Assembly: GCA_030452985.1 (NCBI GenBank)
Contig: JAKDLG010000002.1
Coordinates: 1-64,000 of the forward strand
Reading direction: 5' to 3'
Source: Humibacillus sp.
Lineage (GTDB): Bacteria; Actinomycetota; Actinomycetes; Actinomycetales; Dermatophilaceae
DNA: 64,000 nt
The notes beneath the pieces are model-generated. The model worked only from the letters and a program-made list of their open reading frames with translations, searched no databases and had not been told where the DNA came from. Positions 48,480 through 57,795 of this stretch are shown one piece after another. Each line of letters starts with the position of its first letter. The stretch's first letter is position 1. Both the position numbers and the translations under genes were made by a program.

Positions 48480-48914
48480 TCAGACGATGGTCGCCTTGAC
48501 CTCGGCCAGTCGGCCGAGCAGTCCGTTGACGAACGCGGGCGAGTCGTCGGTCGACATCTCGGTGGCCAGGCCGACCGCTTCGGAGATCGCCACGGCATCC
48601 GGGATCTCGTCGTTCCACAGCACCTCCCACGCGCCCAGGCGCAGGATCGCCCGGTCGACGGCCGGCATCCGGTCGAGCGTCCACCCCTGGCTGTAGTCGG
48701 TGAGGGCGGCGTCGATCTCACCCCACCGGCTGGTCACGCCCCGCACCAGCTCTGCCGTGTAGGGGTTGTTGCCGGCCCGCGAGCCCAGTGAGCCGTCATC
48801 GACATTCCTCTGGGCCAGTCGCTCGTCGAGCAGGGCCTGCGCGTTGACGCCTCGCTGGTCGGCCTCGAAGAGGATGTCGAGGGCCCGCGAGCGGGCTTTG
48901 GTGCGTGCAGCCAC
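48480..48914 (-). CDS. nusB: Transcription antitermination factor NusB
   Basis: This 144-residue all-helical RNA-binding protein acts with NusE (ribosomal protein S10) at boxA in rRNA operons. SRALDILFEADQRG, NPYTAELVRGVTSRWGEID, DRMPAVDRAILRLGAWEVLW and DSPAFVNGLLGRLAE are the conserved segments. GTG 48914 lies 12 bases after efp; no good ribosome binding site is seen, so coupling to efp is likely. Confidence 0.95.
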   Translation of the reverse strand: MAARTKARSRALDILFEADQRGVNAQALLDERLAQRNVDDGSLGSRAGNNPYTAELVRGVTSRWGEIDAALTDYSQGWTLDRMPAVDRAILRLGAWEVLWNDEIPDAVAISEAVGLATEMSTDDSPAFVNGLLGRLAEVKATIV

Positions 48915-48926
48915 GAGGTGTGCCGA

Positions 48927-49490
48927 TCAGTCGTTGACTCGGCCGAGGTACGACCCGTCGCGGGTGTCGACCTTGACCCGGGTGCCCTGCTCGAGGAACA
49001 GCGGCACGTTGATCTGCGCTCCGGTCTCGAGTGTGGCCGGCTTGGTGCCACCGGTCGACCGGTCACCCTGCAGGCCCGGCTCGGTGTGGGTGATCTCGAG
49101 CACGACCGACGGGGGCAGCTCGACGTAGAGCGGGGCGCCGTCGTGGGTGGCGACGATCGCGTTCTGGTTCTCGAGCATGTAGTCGGCCGCCCCGCCCACC
49201 GTTACGCCGGGCACGGTGACCTGGTCGTAGGTGTCGGTGTCCATGAAGACGAAGTCTTCGCCGTCCTTGTAGAGGTAGGCCATGGTGCGCTTGTCGACGT
49301 TCGCCGTCTCGACCTTGGTTCCGGCGTTGAACGTCTTGTCGACGACCTTGCCCGAGAGCACCGCCTTGAGCTTGGTGCGCACGAACGCCGGGCCCTTACC
49401 GGGCTTGACGTGCTGGAACTCCACGACGGACCAGAGCTGTCCTTCGAGGTTGAGCACCAGGCCGTTCTTCAGGTCGTTGGTCGAAGCCAT
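48927..49490 (-). CDS. efp: Translation elongation factor P
   Basis: This 187-residue protein relieves ribosome stalling at polyproline. It has three beta domains. The domain I loop [15 protein letters not shown] carries the Lys that points to the peptidyl transferase centre, and the signature [20 protein letters not shown] lies mid-sequence. ATG 49490 is chosen ([10 protein letters not shown]); the four-codon extension to 49502 is unlikely. No gene for a Lys-modifying enzyme is nearby. Confidence 0.96.
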   Translation of the reverse strand: MASTNDLKNGLVLNLEGQLWSVVEFQHVKPGKGPAFVRTKLKAVLSGKVVDKTFNAGTKVETANVDKRTMAYLYKDGEDFVFMDTDTYDQVTVPGVTVGGAADYMLENQNAIVATHDGAPLYVELPPSVVLEITHTEPGLQGDRSTGGTKPATLETGAQINVPLFLEQGTRVKVDTRDGSYLGRVND

Positions 49491-49711
49491 TCCACAAACC
49501 ACTTTCTGCCGGCAGGCCCGCCCTCACGCGCGCCGTGGGCACGCGCCGGAGCCCCGGTCGTCTCGTCTCAAGGAAGTTGCCGGGCGAGTCTATCCGCGCG
49601 GAGGCCCGAACGATGAATCGCTGCCGGTGCGCAAGCGCCGGCGGGTGTACCCTTGCTCGCCTTTGGCCGGTACCGCGTATCGGTGAGCACGCAGTGGGCG
49701 ACGAGGGGTGG

Positions 49712-51811
49712 ATGCCGGTGGGGGCAGGGCAGAGCGAGCTCGAACGCGAGCAGGCCTACCTCGTCGGCGCCCGGGCGCAGCTGCGGCGGATGCGCGAACT
49801 GGCTGAGTCGCTCGACGCCGCGAAGGCCAGCGACGCCGTGTCGGCCGAGGCCCTCGGCGCGGTGCTGGCCCGCCGGGTCGCCTCTCTGCGAGACGACCCG
49901 CACACCACCCTCTTCTTCGGACGCATCGACCTTTGCGAGGGCATCGACCTCGGCGAGAGCTTCCACATCGGTCGGCGACACGTCACCGACGACGCCGGCG
50001 ACCCGGTGGTCGTCGACTGGCGGGCGCCGGTGTCGACCGCGTTCTACCGCGCCTCGGCAACCGAACCCATGGGAGTCGTGCGCCGTCGACGGTTCGGCGT
50101 CGACCGCGGCCGGCTCACCGCCTTCGAGGACGAGATACTCACCCGCCGGCCGGATGCCGCTCGGCCGGGTTCGACGCCGACGGGTGACGCCGGGCGCGGG
50201 GGCAGCGCGCTGCTGGCCGCGGAGATCGAGCGACCCCGCATGGGCCCGATGCGCGACATCGTGTCGACGATCCAGCCGGAGCAGGATGAGATCGTACGCA
50301 GCGACCTCGGTGTCACGGTCTGCGTGCAGGGCGCGCCCGGAACCGGCAAGACCGCGGTGGGCCTACATCGGGCCGCGTGGCTGCTCTACTCCTTCCGCTC
50401 CCGGCTCGAGCGCACGGGCGTTCTCGTCATCGGGCCGAACCGGGCCTTTCTCGACCATATCGGGGCCGTGCTGCCGTCACTCGGTGAGGTGCGAGTCGAG
50501 CACGCAACGATCGAGAGCCTGCTCCACCATGCCCCGGTCCGGGCGAGCGACCCCACCGATGTTGCGGTGCTCAAGGGCGACTCCAGGCTCGCGTTGGTGC
50601 TCGAGCGCGCCGTGTGGAACCGGGTCGGTCGCCCGGAGGAGCCGCTGGTCGTGCCACGCGGCGTGCGCAGATGGCGCGTCCCGGCATCCGAGGTCGCCGG
50701 CATCCGGGATGAGCTGCGTGGCCGTGATGTGCGCTACGGCACGGCGCGCGACCTGCTGCCCCAACGCCTCGCCCATCACATACTGCTCGCCATGGAGCAG
50801 GCCGGAGAGATCACCGACGACCGCGTGCAGGATGCCGTCGCCCGCTCTGCGCCCGTGCGCGCCTACGTCAAGAGCCTGTGGCCGGTGCTCGACCCGACCG
50901 CCGTGCTGCACAACCTGCTCTCCGACCCGGCGCGCCTCGCGGCCGCCGCCGACGGCATCCTGAACGACGACGAGCAACGGATGCTGCTGTGGCGCAAGCC
51001 GGTTCGATCCAAGGGCGCGGCGCGGTGGACGGCTGCCGACCTGGCCCTGCTCGACGAGGCCAGCGATCTGCTGGTTCGTCTGCGCAGCCACGGCCACGTC
51101 GTGCTCGACGAGGCCCAGGACCTCTCCCCCATGCAGCTGCGCGCGGTCGGGCGCCGAGCGGGCTCCGGTTCGCTCACCGTGCTCGGTGACATCGCCCAGG
51201 GCACCACCCCATGGTCGACGACCTCGTGGGCGGCGGCGATGTCGCACCTCGGAAAGGCAGAGCACGATCTCGTGGTGCTCGACCGAGGCTTCCGGGTGCC
51301 CGCCGCCGTGATCGACTTCGCCGCCCGGTTGCTACCGGTCATGGCACCCGATCTGGGGGCGCCCGTGTCGGTGCGCGACAACCCCGGCCGTCTCGACATC
51401 GTGCGCGCCGAGTCCCCGGCTGCTGCGCTCGCGACCGTGGTCGAGGCGGTACAGGGTGCGTCCGAGAGTCCCGGTTCGGTGGGCGTCATCTGCTCCGACG
51501 CCCAGGTCGGGGGGGTGTCCGCGGCGCTCACGGCATCCGGCATCGGTCACACCCGACTCGACCACGACCCTCGGGAGACCGGCGACGATGACGACCACCA
51601 GGTGGAGATCGTACCGGCCACCGTCGCCAAGGGGCTCGAGTTCGACCGCACCGTGGTGGTCGAACCGGCGGCCATCGCGGCGGCGGAGCCCGACGAGCGA
51701 ACCGGCCTGCGTCGTCTCTACGTGGTGCTGACCCGGGCGGTGTCAGAGACGACGATCGTGCACAGCCAGCCCCTGCCCGCTCCCCTCAGCCAGACACCGC
51801 GCACCGACTGA
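49712..51811 (+). CDS. helD: HelD-type UvrD-like ATPase, RNA polymerase-associated
   Basis: This 699-residue protein has an N-terminal coiled coil (ELEREQAYLVGARAQLRRMR), a GRID/IGRRHVTDDAGDPVVVDWRA segment typical of HelD, and a split superfamily 1 ATPase. Walker A is GAPGTGKTAVGLHRAAWLLY (about residue 210). VVLDEAQDLSPMQLRAVGRR is the Walker B and motif III stretch, and GLEFDRTVVVEP and LYVVLTRA are the last motifs. HelD proteins remove stalled RNA polymerase from DNA, and the related HelR protects against rifampicin. ATG 49712 has GAGGGG upstream. It runs opposite to its neighbours and interrupts the efp-aroQ order. Confidence 0.88.
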   Translation: MPVGAGQSELEREQAYLVGARAQLRRMRELAESLDAAKASDAVSAEALGAVLARRVASLRDDPHTTLFFGRIDLCEGIDLGESFHIGRRHVTDDAGDPVVVDWRAPVSTAFYRASATEPMGVVRRRRFGVDRGRLTAFEDEILTRRPDAARPGSTPTGDAGRGGSALLAAEIERPRMGPMRDIVSTIQPEQDEIVRSDLGVTVCVQGAPGTGKTAVGLHRAAWLLYSFRSRLERTGVLVIGPNRAFLDHIGAVLPSLGEVRVEHATIESLLHHAPVRASDPTDVAVLKGDSRLALVLERAVWNRVGRPEEPLVVPRGVRRWRVPASEVAGIRDELRGRDVRYGTARDLLPQRLAHHILLAMEQAGEITDDRVQDAVARSAPVRAYVKSLWPVLDPTAVLHNLLSDPARLAAAADGILNDDEQRMLLWRKPVRSKGAARWTAADLALLDEASDLLVRLRSHGHVVLDEAQDLSPMQLRAVGRRAGSGSLTVLGDIAQGTTPWSTTSWAAAMSHLGKAEHDLVVLDRGFRVPAAVIDFAARLLPVMAPDLGAPVSVRDNPGRLDIVRAESPAAALATVVEAVQGASESPGSVGVICSDAQVGGVSAALTASGIGHTRLDHDPRETGDDDDHQVEIVPATVAKGLEFDRTVVVEPAAIAAAEPDERTGLRRLYVVLTRAVSETTIVHSQPLPAPLSQTPRTD

Positions 51812-51879
51812 TCTGCCGCTTGATGCTGGATGGCTGACGAGGGCCCTGATCCGGGATGGCTTGAGAGGGTCGACCGGGG

Positions 51880-52317
51880 TCAGACGAGCGCGCGCAGGGC
51901 CAGCAGGTACGACTGCAGCCCGAACCCGGCGATCGTGCCGGTGGCGACGCCGGCGACGACCGAGGTGTGCCGGAACTCCTCGCGGGATGCCGGGTTGCTC
52001 AGGTGCACCTCGACCAGGCTGCGACCGCTCGTGGTCACGATCGCACACGCGTCGCGCACGGCGTACGAGTAGTGCGTGAAGGCACCGGGGTTGAGCACCA
52101 CGTCGGCGCCCACGTCGACCGCCTCGTGGAGCCAGTCGATCAGCTCACCCTCGTGGTTGGTCTGCCGGCAGTCGGCGACCAGGCCGAGGTGGTGCGCTTC
52201 TCGGTCGACCGCCTCGTGCACGTCGTCGAGCGTGTCGGAACCGTAGACTTCCGGCTCGCGGGTACCCAACCGGCCCAGGTTCGGACCGGAGAGCACGAAA
52301 ACCGTCGGCGCCGTCAT
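51880..52317 (-). CDS. aroQ: Type II 3-dehydroquinate dehydratase
   Basis: This 145-residue dodecameric enzyme dehydrates 3-dehydroquinate in the shikimate pathway. SGPNLGRLGTREPEVYG holds the catalytic Tyr and Arg. NHEGELIDWLHEA, NPGAFTHYSYAVRDA with the catalytic His, and EVHLSNPASREEFRHTS complete the site. ATG 52317. The NLGRLG spelling instead of NLNLLG is normal in mycobacteria and relatives. Separated from aroB by the VOC gene. Confidence 0.96.
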   Translation of the reverse strand: MTAPTVFVLSGPNLGRLGTREPEVYGSDTLDDVHEAVDREAHHLGLVADCRQTNHEGELIDWLHEAVDVGADVVLNPGAFTHYSYAVRDACAIVTTSGRSLVEVHLSNPASREEFRHTSVVAGVATGTIAGFGLQSYLLALRALV

Positions 52318-52403
52318 ACGCGCGAGTCTAGTGAGCGAAGCCTCATCGGCGGGCCCTGCCCAGCGGGTCTGGCGGGGCGGGCACCGAATGTCGAGGCACT
52401 CGC

Positions 52404-52808
52404 TCAGGCGAGGTCGAGACGGGCCTCATCCAGCGTCGGCTCGAACAGCTCGACCGGGTTGCCAGACGGGTCGTCGACGAGGATCTGTCTGCCCCCGACG
52501 CCGTCCACGATGTCGCCCCGAAACCGGGCTCCGGCCGCCTGAAGGTTCGCGACCATCACGGCGAGATCGTCGACCTCGACGGAGAACCGGTTCCAGCCAC
52601 CGGGTTCGGGGATGGAACCATCGGGCATCGCCTGACCACCACCGGGTCCACCCCCTGGCGCGCTCAGCACCAGGCGCAGATCGCCGCGCGTCACCATCGC
52701 GAAGGCGGGGGACGGATGCATCTGCTCGGTGAAACCCAGCTGGTCGCAGTAGAAGGTGATGGCGGCGTCCACGTCGTGGACGATGTAACGCACGCTGACG
52801 GTTGCCAT
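52404..52808 (-). CDS. VOC superfamily protein (glyoxalase/bleomycin resistance-like)
   Basis: This 134-residue protein has the paired beta-alpha-beta-beta-beta fold. VRYIVHDVDAAITFYCDQLGF is the first half and FSVEVDDLAVMVANLQAAG starts the second, with GGRQILVDDPSGNPVELFEP at the end. The terminal Glu and a His in IVHDVD are possible metal ligands. It sits between aroQ and aroB in the same direction but has no obvious role in aromatic synthesis. Confidence 0.85.
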   Translation of the reverse strand: MATVSVRYIVHDVDAAITFYCDQLGFTEQMHPSPAFAMVTRGDLRLVLSAPGGGPGGGQAMPDGSIPEPGGWNRFSVEVDDLAVMVANLQAAGARFRGDIVDGVGGRQILVDDPSGNPVELFEPTLDEARLDLA

Positions 52809-52870
52809 GGGCGGTCCCCCTCTTCTCCCTCCATCATGACGCGACAGGGTTCACGAGTCCATCAGCCCGT

Positions 52871-54001
52871 TCAGCTCTCGCCCCTACCGTGGGTGGCACG
52901 ATCTGCGGGTACCGACACGAGGTCGTAAGCGGCGCGGAGATCGTCGTCGCTCGGGCCCTCCAGCCGGGTCGGCTCGGCCAGCCCGGCGAGCACCACGAAG
53001 CGGAGCATCGAACCGCGCGTCTTCTTGTCGCGGCGCATGGCGGTGAGCAGCTCGGGCCACCGGTCTTCGCGGTAGGTGATGGGCAGGCCGACGGCCTCGA
53101 GCGCCGAGCGGTGCCGGGCGACGAGCGCCGCGCCCGACTCCCCGGCCAGGTGACCGGTCAGTCTCGCCAGCTCGGCGACGTAGACCATCCCGACACTGAC
53201 CGCCTCGCCGTGGCGCCAGGCGTAGTGCTCGACCTGCTCGATGGCGTGACCGAACGTGTGGCCGTAGTTGAGGATCTCGCGCAGCGAGCTCTCGCGCAGG
53301 TCGGCGGCCACGACGTGCGCCTTGACGTGCACGGCCCGCTCGATCATCTCGCGCAGGGCGGGGTTGTCAGCACGACGAGCCGCCGCAGGGTCTGCCTCGA
53401 CGAGCTCGAGGATGACGGGGTCGGCGATGAAGCCGCACTTGATGATCTCGCCGAGCCCGGCGACGAGGTCAGCCTCGGGCAGCGTCGCCAGCACGTCGAC
53501 GTCGCAGAGCACGGCGCGCGGCAGGTGAAAGGCCCCGACGAGGTTCTTGCCCTCGTCGGTGTTGATGCCGGTCTTGCCACCGACCGCCGCGTCGACCATC
53601 CCGAGCAGTGTTGTCGGCACTTGCACGACCGGCACGCCGCGCAGCCACGAGGCGGCGACGAAGCCGGCCAGGTCGGTCACGCTGCCCCCGCCGAGGCCGA
53701 CGACGGCATCCGTGCGCGTGAAGCCGGCCCGGCCGAGCCGCGACCAGAGGCCGGCCGCCACCTCAGCCGTCTTGGCCCCCTCGGCGTCGGGCACCGGGGC
53801 ACGGTGAACGTCGAACCCCCGCGCCGAGAGCGCGTCGGCGACCTTGGCCGTCAGCTCGGGGAGGGTCGGCGGATGCACCACCAGCACGCGCTCGACACTG
53901 TCGCCGAGCTGGTCGGCGACCCGGTCGATGACGCCCGAGCCGATCAGCACGTCATAGTCGTCGCCGACGCGGATGATGCTCGCCACGGGGGTATCACTCA
54001 C
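52871..54001 (-). CDS. aroB: 3-dehydroquinate synthase
   Basis: This 376-residue NAD- and metal-dependent enzyme makes 3-dehydroquinate from DAHP. VVGLGGGSVTDLAGFVAASW, VPTTLLGMVDAAVGGKTGIN, KNLVGAFHLP, GLGEIIKCGFI, and the metal site LNYGHTFGHAIEQ are intact. GTG 54001 overlaps the aroK stop (GTGA). The last 12 residues form a charged tail. Confidence 0.96.
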   Translation of the reverse strand: MSDTPVASIIRVGDDYDVLIGSGVIDRVADQLGDSVERVLVVHPPTLPELTAKVADALSARGFDVHRAPVPDAEGAKTAEVAAGLWSRLGRAGFTRTDAVVGLGGGSVTDLAGFVAASWLRGVPVVQVPTTLLGMVDAAVGGKTGINTDEGKNLVGAFHLPRAVLCDVDVLATLPEADLVAGLGEIIKCGFIADPVILELVEADPAAARRADNPALREMIERAVHVKAHVVAADLRESSLREILNYGHTFGHAIEQVEHYAWRHGEAVSVGMVYVAELARLTGHLAGESGAALVARHRSALEAVGLPITYREDRWPELLTAMRRDKKTRGSMLRFVVLAGLAEPTRLEGPSDDDLRAAYDLVSVPADRATHGRGES

Positions 54002-54570
54002 GCCGCCGGCTCCGGCGCGAGCAGGCTGACGATCTCGTCGACGACCTGCTCGGGCGTGCGGCCGGCGGTGTCGACCCGGTGCGTGGCCACCCGCTCGTAC
54101 GTCGGGCGGCGAGCGTTCATCATCTTGGTCCAGGTGGCGCGCGGGTTGACCGACAACAACGGGCGTGAGCGGTCGAAGCCGATGCGTCTGCTTGCGTCGG
54201 CGATCGCCACGTCGAGGAAGACGACGACGTGGCCCGCCAGGTCGGCCTCGGTGTCGGCGTGCATGACCGCTCCCCCGCCAAGGGCGATGACGCCGACCTC
54301 CTGCGCAAGCGACCGCACCACCTCTGCGCGTTCGAGGGCGCGGAAGGCGGCCTCCCCGTCGTCGACGAAGATGTCGGAGATCGACCGCTGCTCAGCGGCC
54401 TCGATGGCCGTGTCGACGTCGTGCACCGGCACCCCGAGCCGCTCGGCGAGCGCCGCGGCCACGGTCGACTTGCCGGCCCCGGGAGGGCCCACGATGACGG
54501 CAACCGGGCCGGTGGCATGGGGCTCGGCGCCCTCTCTGGTCTCAGTGCGCTGTGAGTCGTCGGTCACCAT
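53998..54570 (-). CDS. aroK: Shikimate kinase
   Basis: This 190-residue enzyme phosphorylates shikimate with ATP. Walker A is GPPGAGKST (near residue 30). [19 protein letters not shown] binds shikimate, followed by [21 protein letters not shown], and the lid motif FDRSRPLL. A hydrophilic N-terminal tail of about 20 residues precedes the domain. ATG 54570 has GGAAGGA upstream and overlaps the aroC stop by 7 bases. Confidence 0.95.
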   Translation of the reverse strand: MVTDDSQRTETREGAEPHATGPVAVIVGPPGAGKSTVAAALAERLGVPVHDVDTAIEAAEQRSISDIFVDDGEAAFRALERAEVVRSLAQEVGVIALGGGAVMHADTEADLAGHVVVFLDVAIADASRRIGFDRSRPLLSVNPRATWTKMMNARRPTYERVATHRVDTAGRTPEQVVDEIVSLLAPEPAA

Positions 54571-55784
54571 GTGCGCAGTCCTTCCCGGATGCCGTTCAAG
54601 TAGGCCGTGTGGTTGCGCGCGGTCTCGACCACGGAATCGCCCCCGAACTTCTCGAGGCAGGCCTGGGCCACGACGAGAGCCACCATCGCCTCGGCCACGA
54701 CCCCGGCGGCAGGAACAGCACACACGTCGGAGCGCTGGTGAATGGCGGTCGCCGCCTCACCCGTCGCGACATCGACCGTGGCGAGCGACCGCGGCACGGT
54801 GCTGATCGGTTTCATGGCGGCACGTACGCGCAGCACCTGGCCGGTCGACATCCCTCCCTCGGTGCCTCCGGCTCGCCCGGTGCGTCGGGTGATCGTGCCG
54901 TCGACGACGTCCATCTCGTCGTGGGCCTGGCTCCCCCGGCGCCTGGCCGTCTCGAAACCGTCACCGACCTCCACCCCCTTGATGGCCTGGATGCTCATCA
55001 GGGCGGCCGCGAGCTGGGCGTCGAGCTTGCGGTCCCAGTGCACGTGCGAGCCGAGGCCGGGCGGCAGGCCGTAGGCGAGCACCTCGACCACCCCGCCGAG
55101 CGTGTCGCCCTCCTTTTTGGCGGCGTCGACCTCGGCCACCATGGCGGCGGCGCCGGCCTCGTCGAAGGCACGCACCGGGTTGGCGTCGAGGGCCGCGACG
55201 TCGTCGGGGGTGGGCAGCTCGGCGCCCGGTGTCGCGGTAGCGGTGCCGATCGCGACCGTGTGCGAGACGAGGCGGATGCCGTAGGCCTGCTCCACGAAGC
55301 GGGCCGCGACCTCGCCGAGCGCGACCCGGGCCGCGGTCTCGCGCGCCGACGCCCGTTCGAGCACCGGGCGGGCGTCGTCGTAGCCGTACTTCTGCATGCC
55401 CACGAGGTCGGCGTGGCCCGGCCGAGGGCGGGTCAGCGGCTTGTTGCGCGCGACCTCCTTCTCGGCGCCCACGTCGTCGGACGCCGCGAAGTCGGCCACG
55501 CTGACCGGCTCCGGGCTCATGACGGTTTGCCACTTGGGCCATTCGCTGTTGCCGATGCGGATTGCGAGCGGCGAGCCGAGGGTCAGCCCGTGACGCAGAC
55601 CGCCGAGAAACTCCACCTCGTCCTGCTCGAACTTCATCCGCGCTCCGCGGCCGTAGCCCAGGCGTCGCCGAGCGAGGGCGGCCCGCAGGTGCTTGGATGT
55701 GAGCTCGACTCCGGCCGGGAGCCCTTCGAGCATCGCCACCAGGGCGGGGCCGTGCGACTCACCGGCGGTCAACCAACGCAACAT
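54564..55784 (-). CDS. aroC: Chorismate synthase
   Basis: This 406-residue FMNH2-dependent enzyme forms chorismate from [59 protein letters not shown], and [20 protein letters not shown] are signature segments. ATG 55784 begins exactly at the conserved start. The frame stays open upstream to 56090 but that part has no similarity. EPSP synthase (aroA) is not in the window. Confidence 0.97.
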   Translation of the reverse strand: MLRWLTAGESHGPALVAMLEGLPAGVELTSKHLRAALARRRLGYGRGARMKFEQDEVEFLGGLRHGLTLGSPLAIRIGNSEWPKWQTVMSPEPVSVADFAASDDVGAEKEVARNKPLTRPRPGHADLVGMQKYGYDDARPVLERASARETAARVALGEVAARFVEQAYGIRLVSHTVAIGTATATPGAELPTPDDVAALDANPVRAFDEAGAAAMVAEVDAAKKEGDTLGGVVEVLAYGLPPGLGSHVHWDRKLDAQLAAALMSIQAIKGVEVGDGFETARRRGSQAHDEMDVVDGTITRRTGRAGGTEGGMSTGQVLRVRAAMKPISTVPRSLATVDVATGEAATAIHQRSDVCAVPAAGVVAEAMVALVVAQACLEKFGGDSVVETARNHTAYLNGIREGLRTW

Positions 55785-56143
55785 GGTTCGATCCTGCCAC
55801 GCGCCCGGGATGCCGCCCGGCCCGCGTCCACCCCGTGCACGAGACAGTGCCGATCGCGACCACCGCACCCAGGCCATGTCCGAGATTCGGCCGCCGCCCA
55901 CCAGCATCCCCCCGCGCGATTCGGACCACGGCCGAGAACAGACGGTAGTAGCCATCGCTGCGTCTCCTGGCGTCGCCCTGCGGGCCAGGTCGCACGTCAT
56001 GTCGCCATGACTGCTGTCAGAGCGACACTCATGGCCACCTGAGCGGCGACGTGACCCAGCGCCCGTCCGACTCGCCGCCCGGCTGCCCACCTACTCCCTG
56101 CTTGGCCCCACTGACCCCAAGGCCCACCCCGCCGAGGCCACGG
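55785..56143. other. 359-bp intergenic region upstream of aroC
   Basis: Likely holds a separate aroC-aroK-aroB promoter. A minus-strand frame in phase with aroC is open throughout. An ATG at about 55955 with AGGAGA upstream would add 57 arginine- and glycine-rich residues to AroC; I regard this as chance. No hairpin longer than a 6-bp stem was seen. Confidence 0.4.
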
Positions 56144-56842
56144 TCAGGGGAAGGGGCGAACCTCGACCAGGAGCGAGAGGTAGCCCCCGAGCAACATCCA
56201 GGGCCCGAACGCGATGGCGCTGCGCCGATCGGCTCGGCGAAGAACGATGCGCCCGAGCGCCCACGCTCCCCCGAGGAGGAAAGCGGCGTAGGTCGTGACG
56301 AGCGGAGCCCACGCCGAGAGGTAACCCGTGGTCAGGCCGAGCAGCGCCGCCAGCTGCACATCGCCAAGTCCGAACGCCCCGCCCAAGGCCCCGGCCAGCA
56401 GTGCGAGAACCAGAAAGACGAGCAGCAGCACGACCGCGCACACCCCCGCCCGGAGCAGCGCGGCCCAGTCACCGGTCACGGCAGACGAGAACGCGAGCTG
56501 GGCAGCGACGAGCACGATCGCGGGACGCACCAGGCCGGTCGGGAGCCGATGCACGTCGGCGTCGATCCACACCAGGGCGACCGCCACCGTGGTGAAGGTC
56601 AGCAGGGCCGGAAGCACGGTGTAGTCGCCGAGCGCGCCGAGCCGCCAGGCCAGCACCCCCCACGCCAACGCCGTCACCGGCATCACGCCCCAGGGCGGGA
56701 ACGGCAGCGACCCGGTCTCGTCGTCGAGCCGGTAGCCGACCGAGGCCAGTCGTGGTGTCAGCACCCGCCCGACCCCAGCACCGACGAGCACGATGACGGC
56801 CACGAACCACCAGGGGGTCGCCGGCGCCGCGACCCAGGTCAC
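56144..56842 (-). CDS. A24-family prepilin peptidase (TadV/PilD-like)
   Basis: This 232-residue membrane protease has about seven helices. The two catalytic Asp residues of the family appear as LVWIDADVHRLPTGL and GAFGLGDVQLAALLG. It would cleave type IV prepilin or Flp-type leaders, and no pilus genes are in the window. It lacks the cytosolic Cys methyltransferase domain of long PilD. GTG 56842 overlaps the aroE stop (GTGA). Its place between aroE and aroC is common in actinobacteria. Confidence 0.88.
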   Translation of the reverse strand: MTWVAAPATPWWFVAVIVLVGAGVGRVLTPRLASVGYRLDDETGSLPFPPWGVMPVTALAWGVLAWRLGALGDYTVLPALLTFTTVAVALVWIDADVHRLPTGLVRPAIVLVAAQLAFSSAVTGDWAALLRAGVCAVVLLLVFLVLALLAGALGGAFGLGDVQLAALLGLTTGYLSAWAPLVTTYAAFLLGGAWALGRIVLRRADRRSAIAFGPWMLLGGYLSLLVEVRPFP

Positions 56843-57795
56843 GTCTTCGGCGTCTTGGGCGTCTTCGGCGGGACCTGACCGGATGCCGACGACCGCGACG
56901 CCTCGCCGAGTTCCTCAGGCAGGGCGCCTCCACGCTCGCCGCCCAGGGCCTCGCGCAGGGCTTCGCGCATGGCTTCGACCGGGGCGGAGCGGCCCGTCAT
57001 GAGTCGAACCTGCTCGGTGGCTTGGTGCAGCAGCATGTCGACCCCTCGGGCACGACGCCAGCCCCGGTCCTGCGCCACCCGTTCGAGGGCGGTCTCGCCC
57101 GCACCGTAGACGACATCGAGCACGGCCCCCGAGCCGGTCTGGGGCGGGGACGGGAAGTCGTCAAGACCCGCAACCGCCGAAGGGGGCACCGTGCTCACCA
57201 CGATGTCGCACGGCGGCCACGTTCCCCACGGTACGACCGCGACCATGAGCCCGGTTCGTTCGGCCTGGGCCACGGTCTCGGGGCGCACGGCGCCGCGCAC
57301 CATGAACGCCACCTTCTGCACACCGGACTCCGCCAGCGCCGCCACCGCCGATCGTGCGGTCGCGCCGGATCCGACGACGAGTGCGCACCATGGTTCGACA
57401 CCGCGCGGCAGGGCCTCAGCGAGACTAGCCCGGATGCCGTACACGTCCGTGTTGTGCGCGTGCCAGCCGTCGTCGTGCCGCACGAGCGTGTTGGCCCCAC
57501 CCGTCGCCCGGGCCGTGTCACTGACGGTGACAGCCCTACGCAGCCCGACCTCCTTCAGCGGCATGGTGAGCGAGAGTCCGCGCCACGTACCGTCCAGACC
57601 GGCCAGCGCGGCCTCGAAGCCCTGTTCGTCGACCTCGCGGCGCTCGTAGGTCCAGCCCTCCAGGCCGAGCACAGCGTAGGCGGCCCGGTGCAGCACCGGC
57701 GAGAGCGAGTGCCCGATCGGCGAGCCCCAGACCGCGCACCGGCGAGACCCGCGGTCGTCGGGCGCCGATCTGGCTGACGCGTGGGGCGTCAGCAC
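56839..57795 (-). CDS. aroE: Shikimate 5-dehydrogenase
   Basis: This 318-residue enzyme reduces 3-dehydroshikimate. The shikimate site is seen in WGSPIGHSLSPVLHRAAYAV and SLTMPLKEVG (the catalytic Lys), plus GGANTLVRHDDGWHAHNTDV. The NADP domain has VVGSGATARSAVAAL (G-x-G-A-x-x-x-A type). It is about 40 residues longer than the family core: the C terminus runs into a charged tail ending PPKTPKTPKT, coded by 9-bp tandem repeats. GTG 57795 overlaps the mltG stop by 7 bases. Confidence 0.94.
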   Translation of the reverse strand: MLTPHASARSAPDDRGSRRCAVWGSPIGHSLSPVLHRAAYAVLGLEGWTYERREVDEQGFEAALAGLDGTWRGLSLTMPLKEVGLRRAVTVSDTARATGGANTLVRHDDGWHAHNTDVYGIRASLAEALPRGVEPWCALVVGSGATARSAVAALAESGVQKVAFMVRGAVRPETVAQAERTGLMVAVVPWGTWPPCDIVVSTVPPSAVAGLDDFPSPPQTGSGAVLDVVYGAGETALERVAQDRGWRRARGVDMLLHQATEQVRLMTGRSAPVEAMREALREALGGERGGALPEELGEASRSSASGQVPPKTPKTPKT

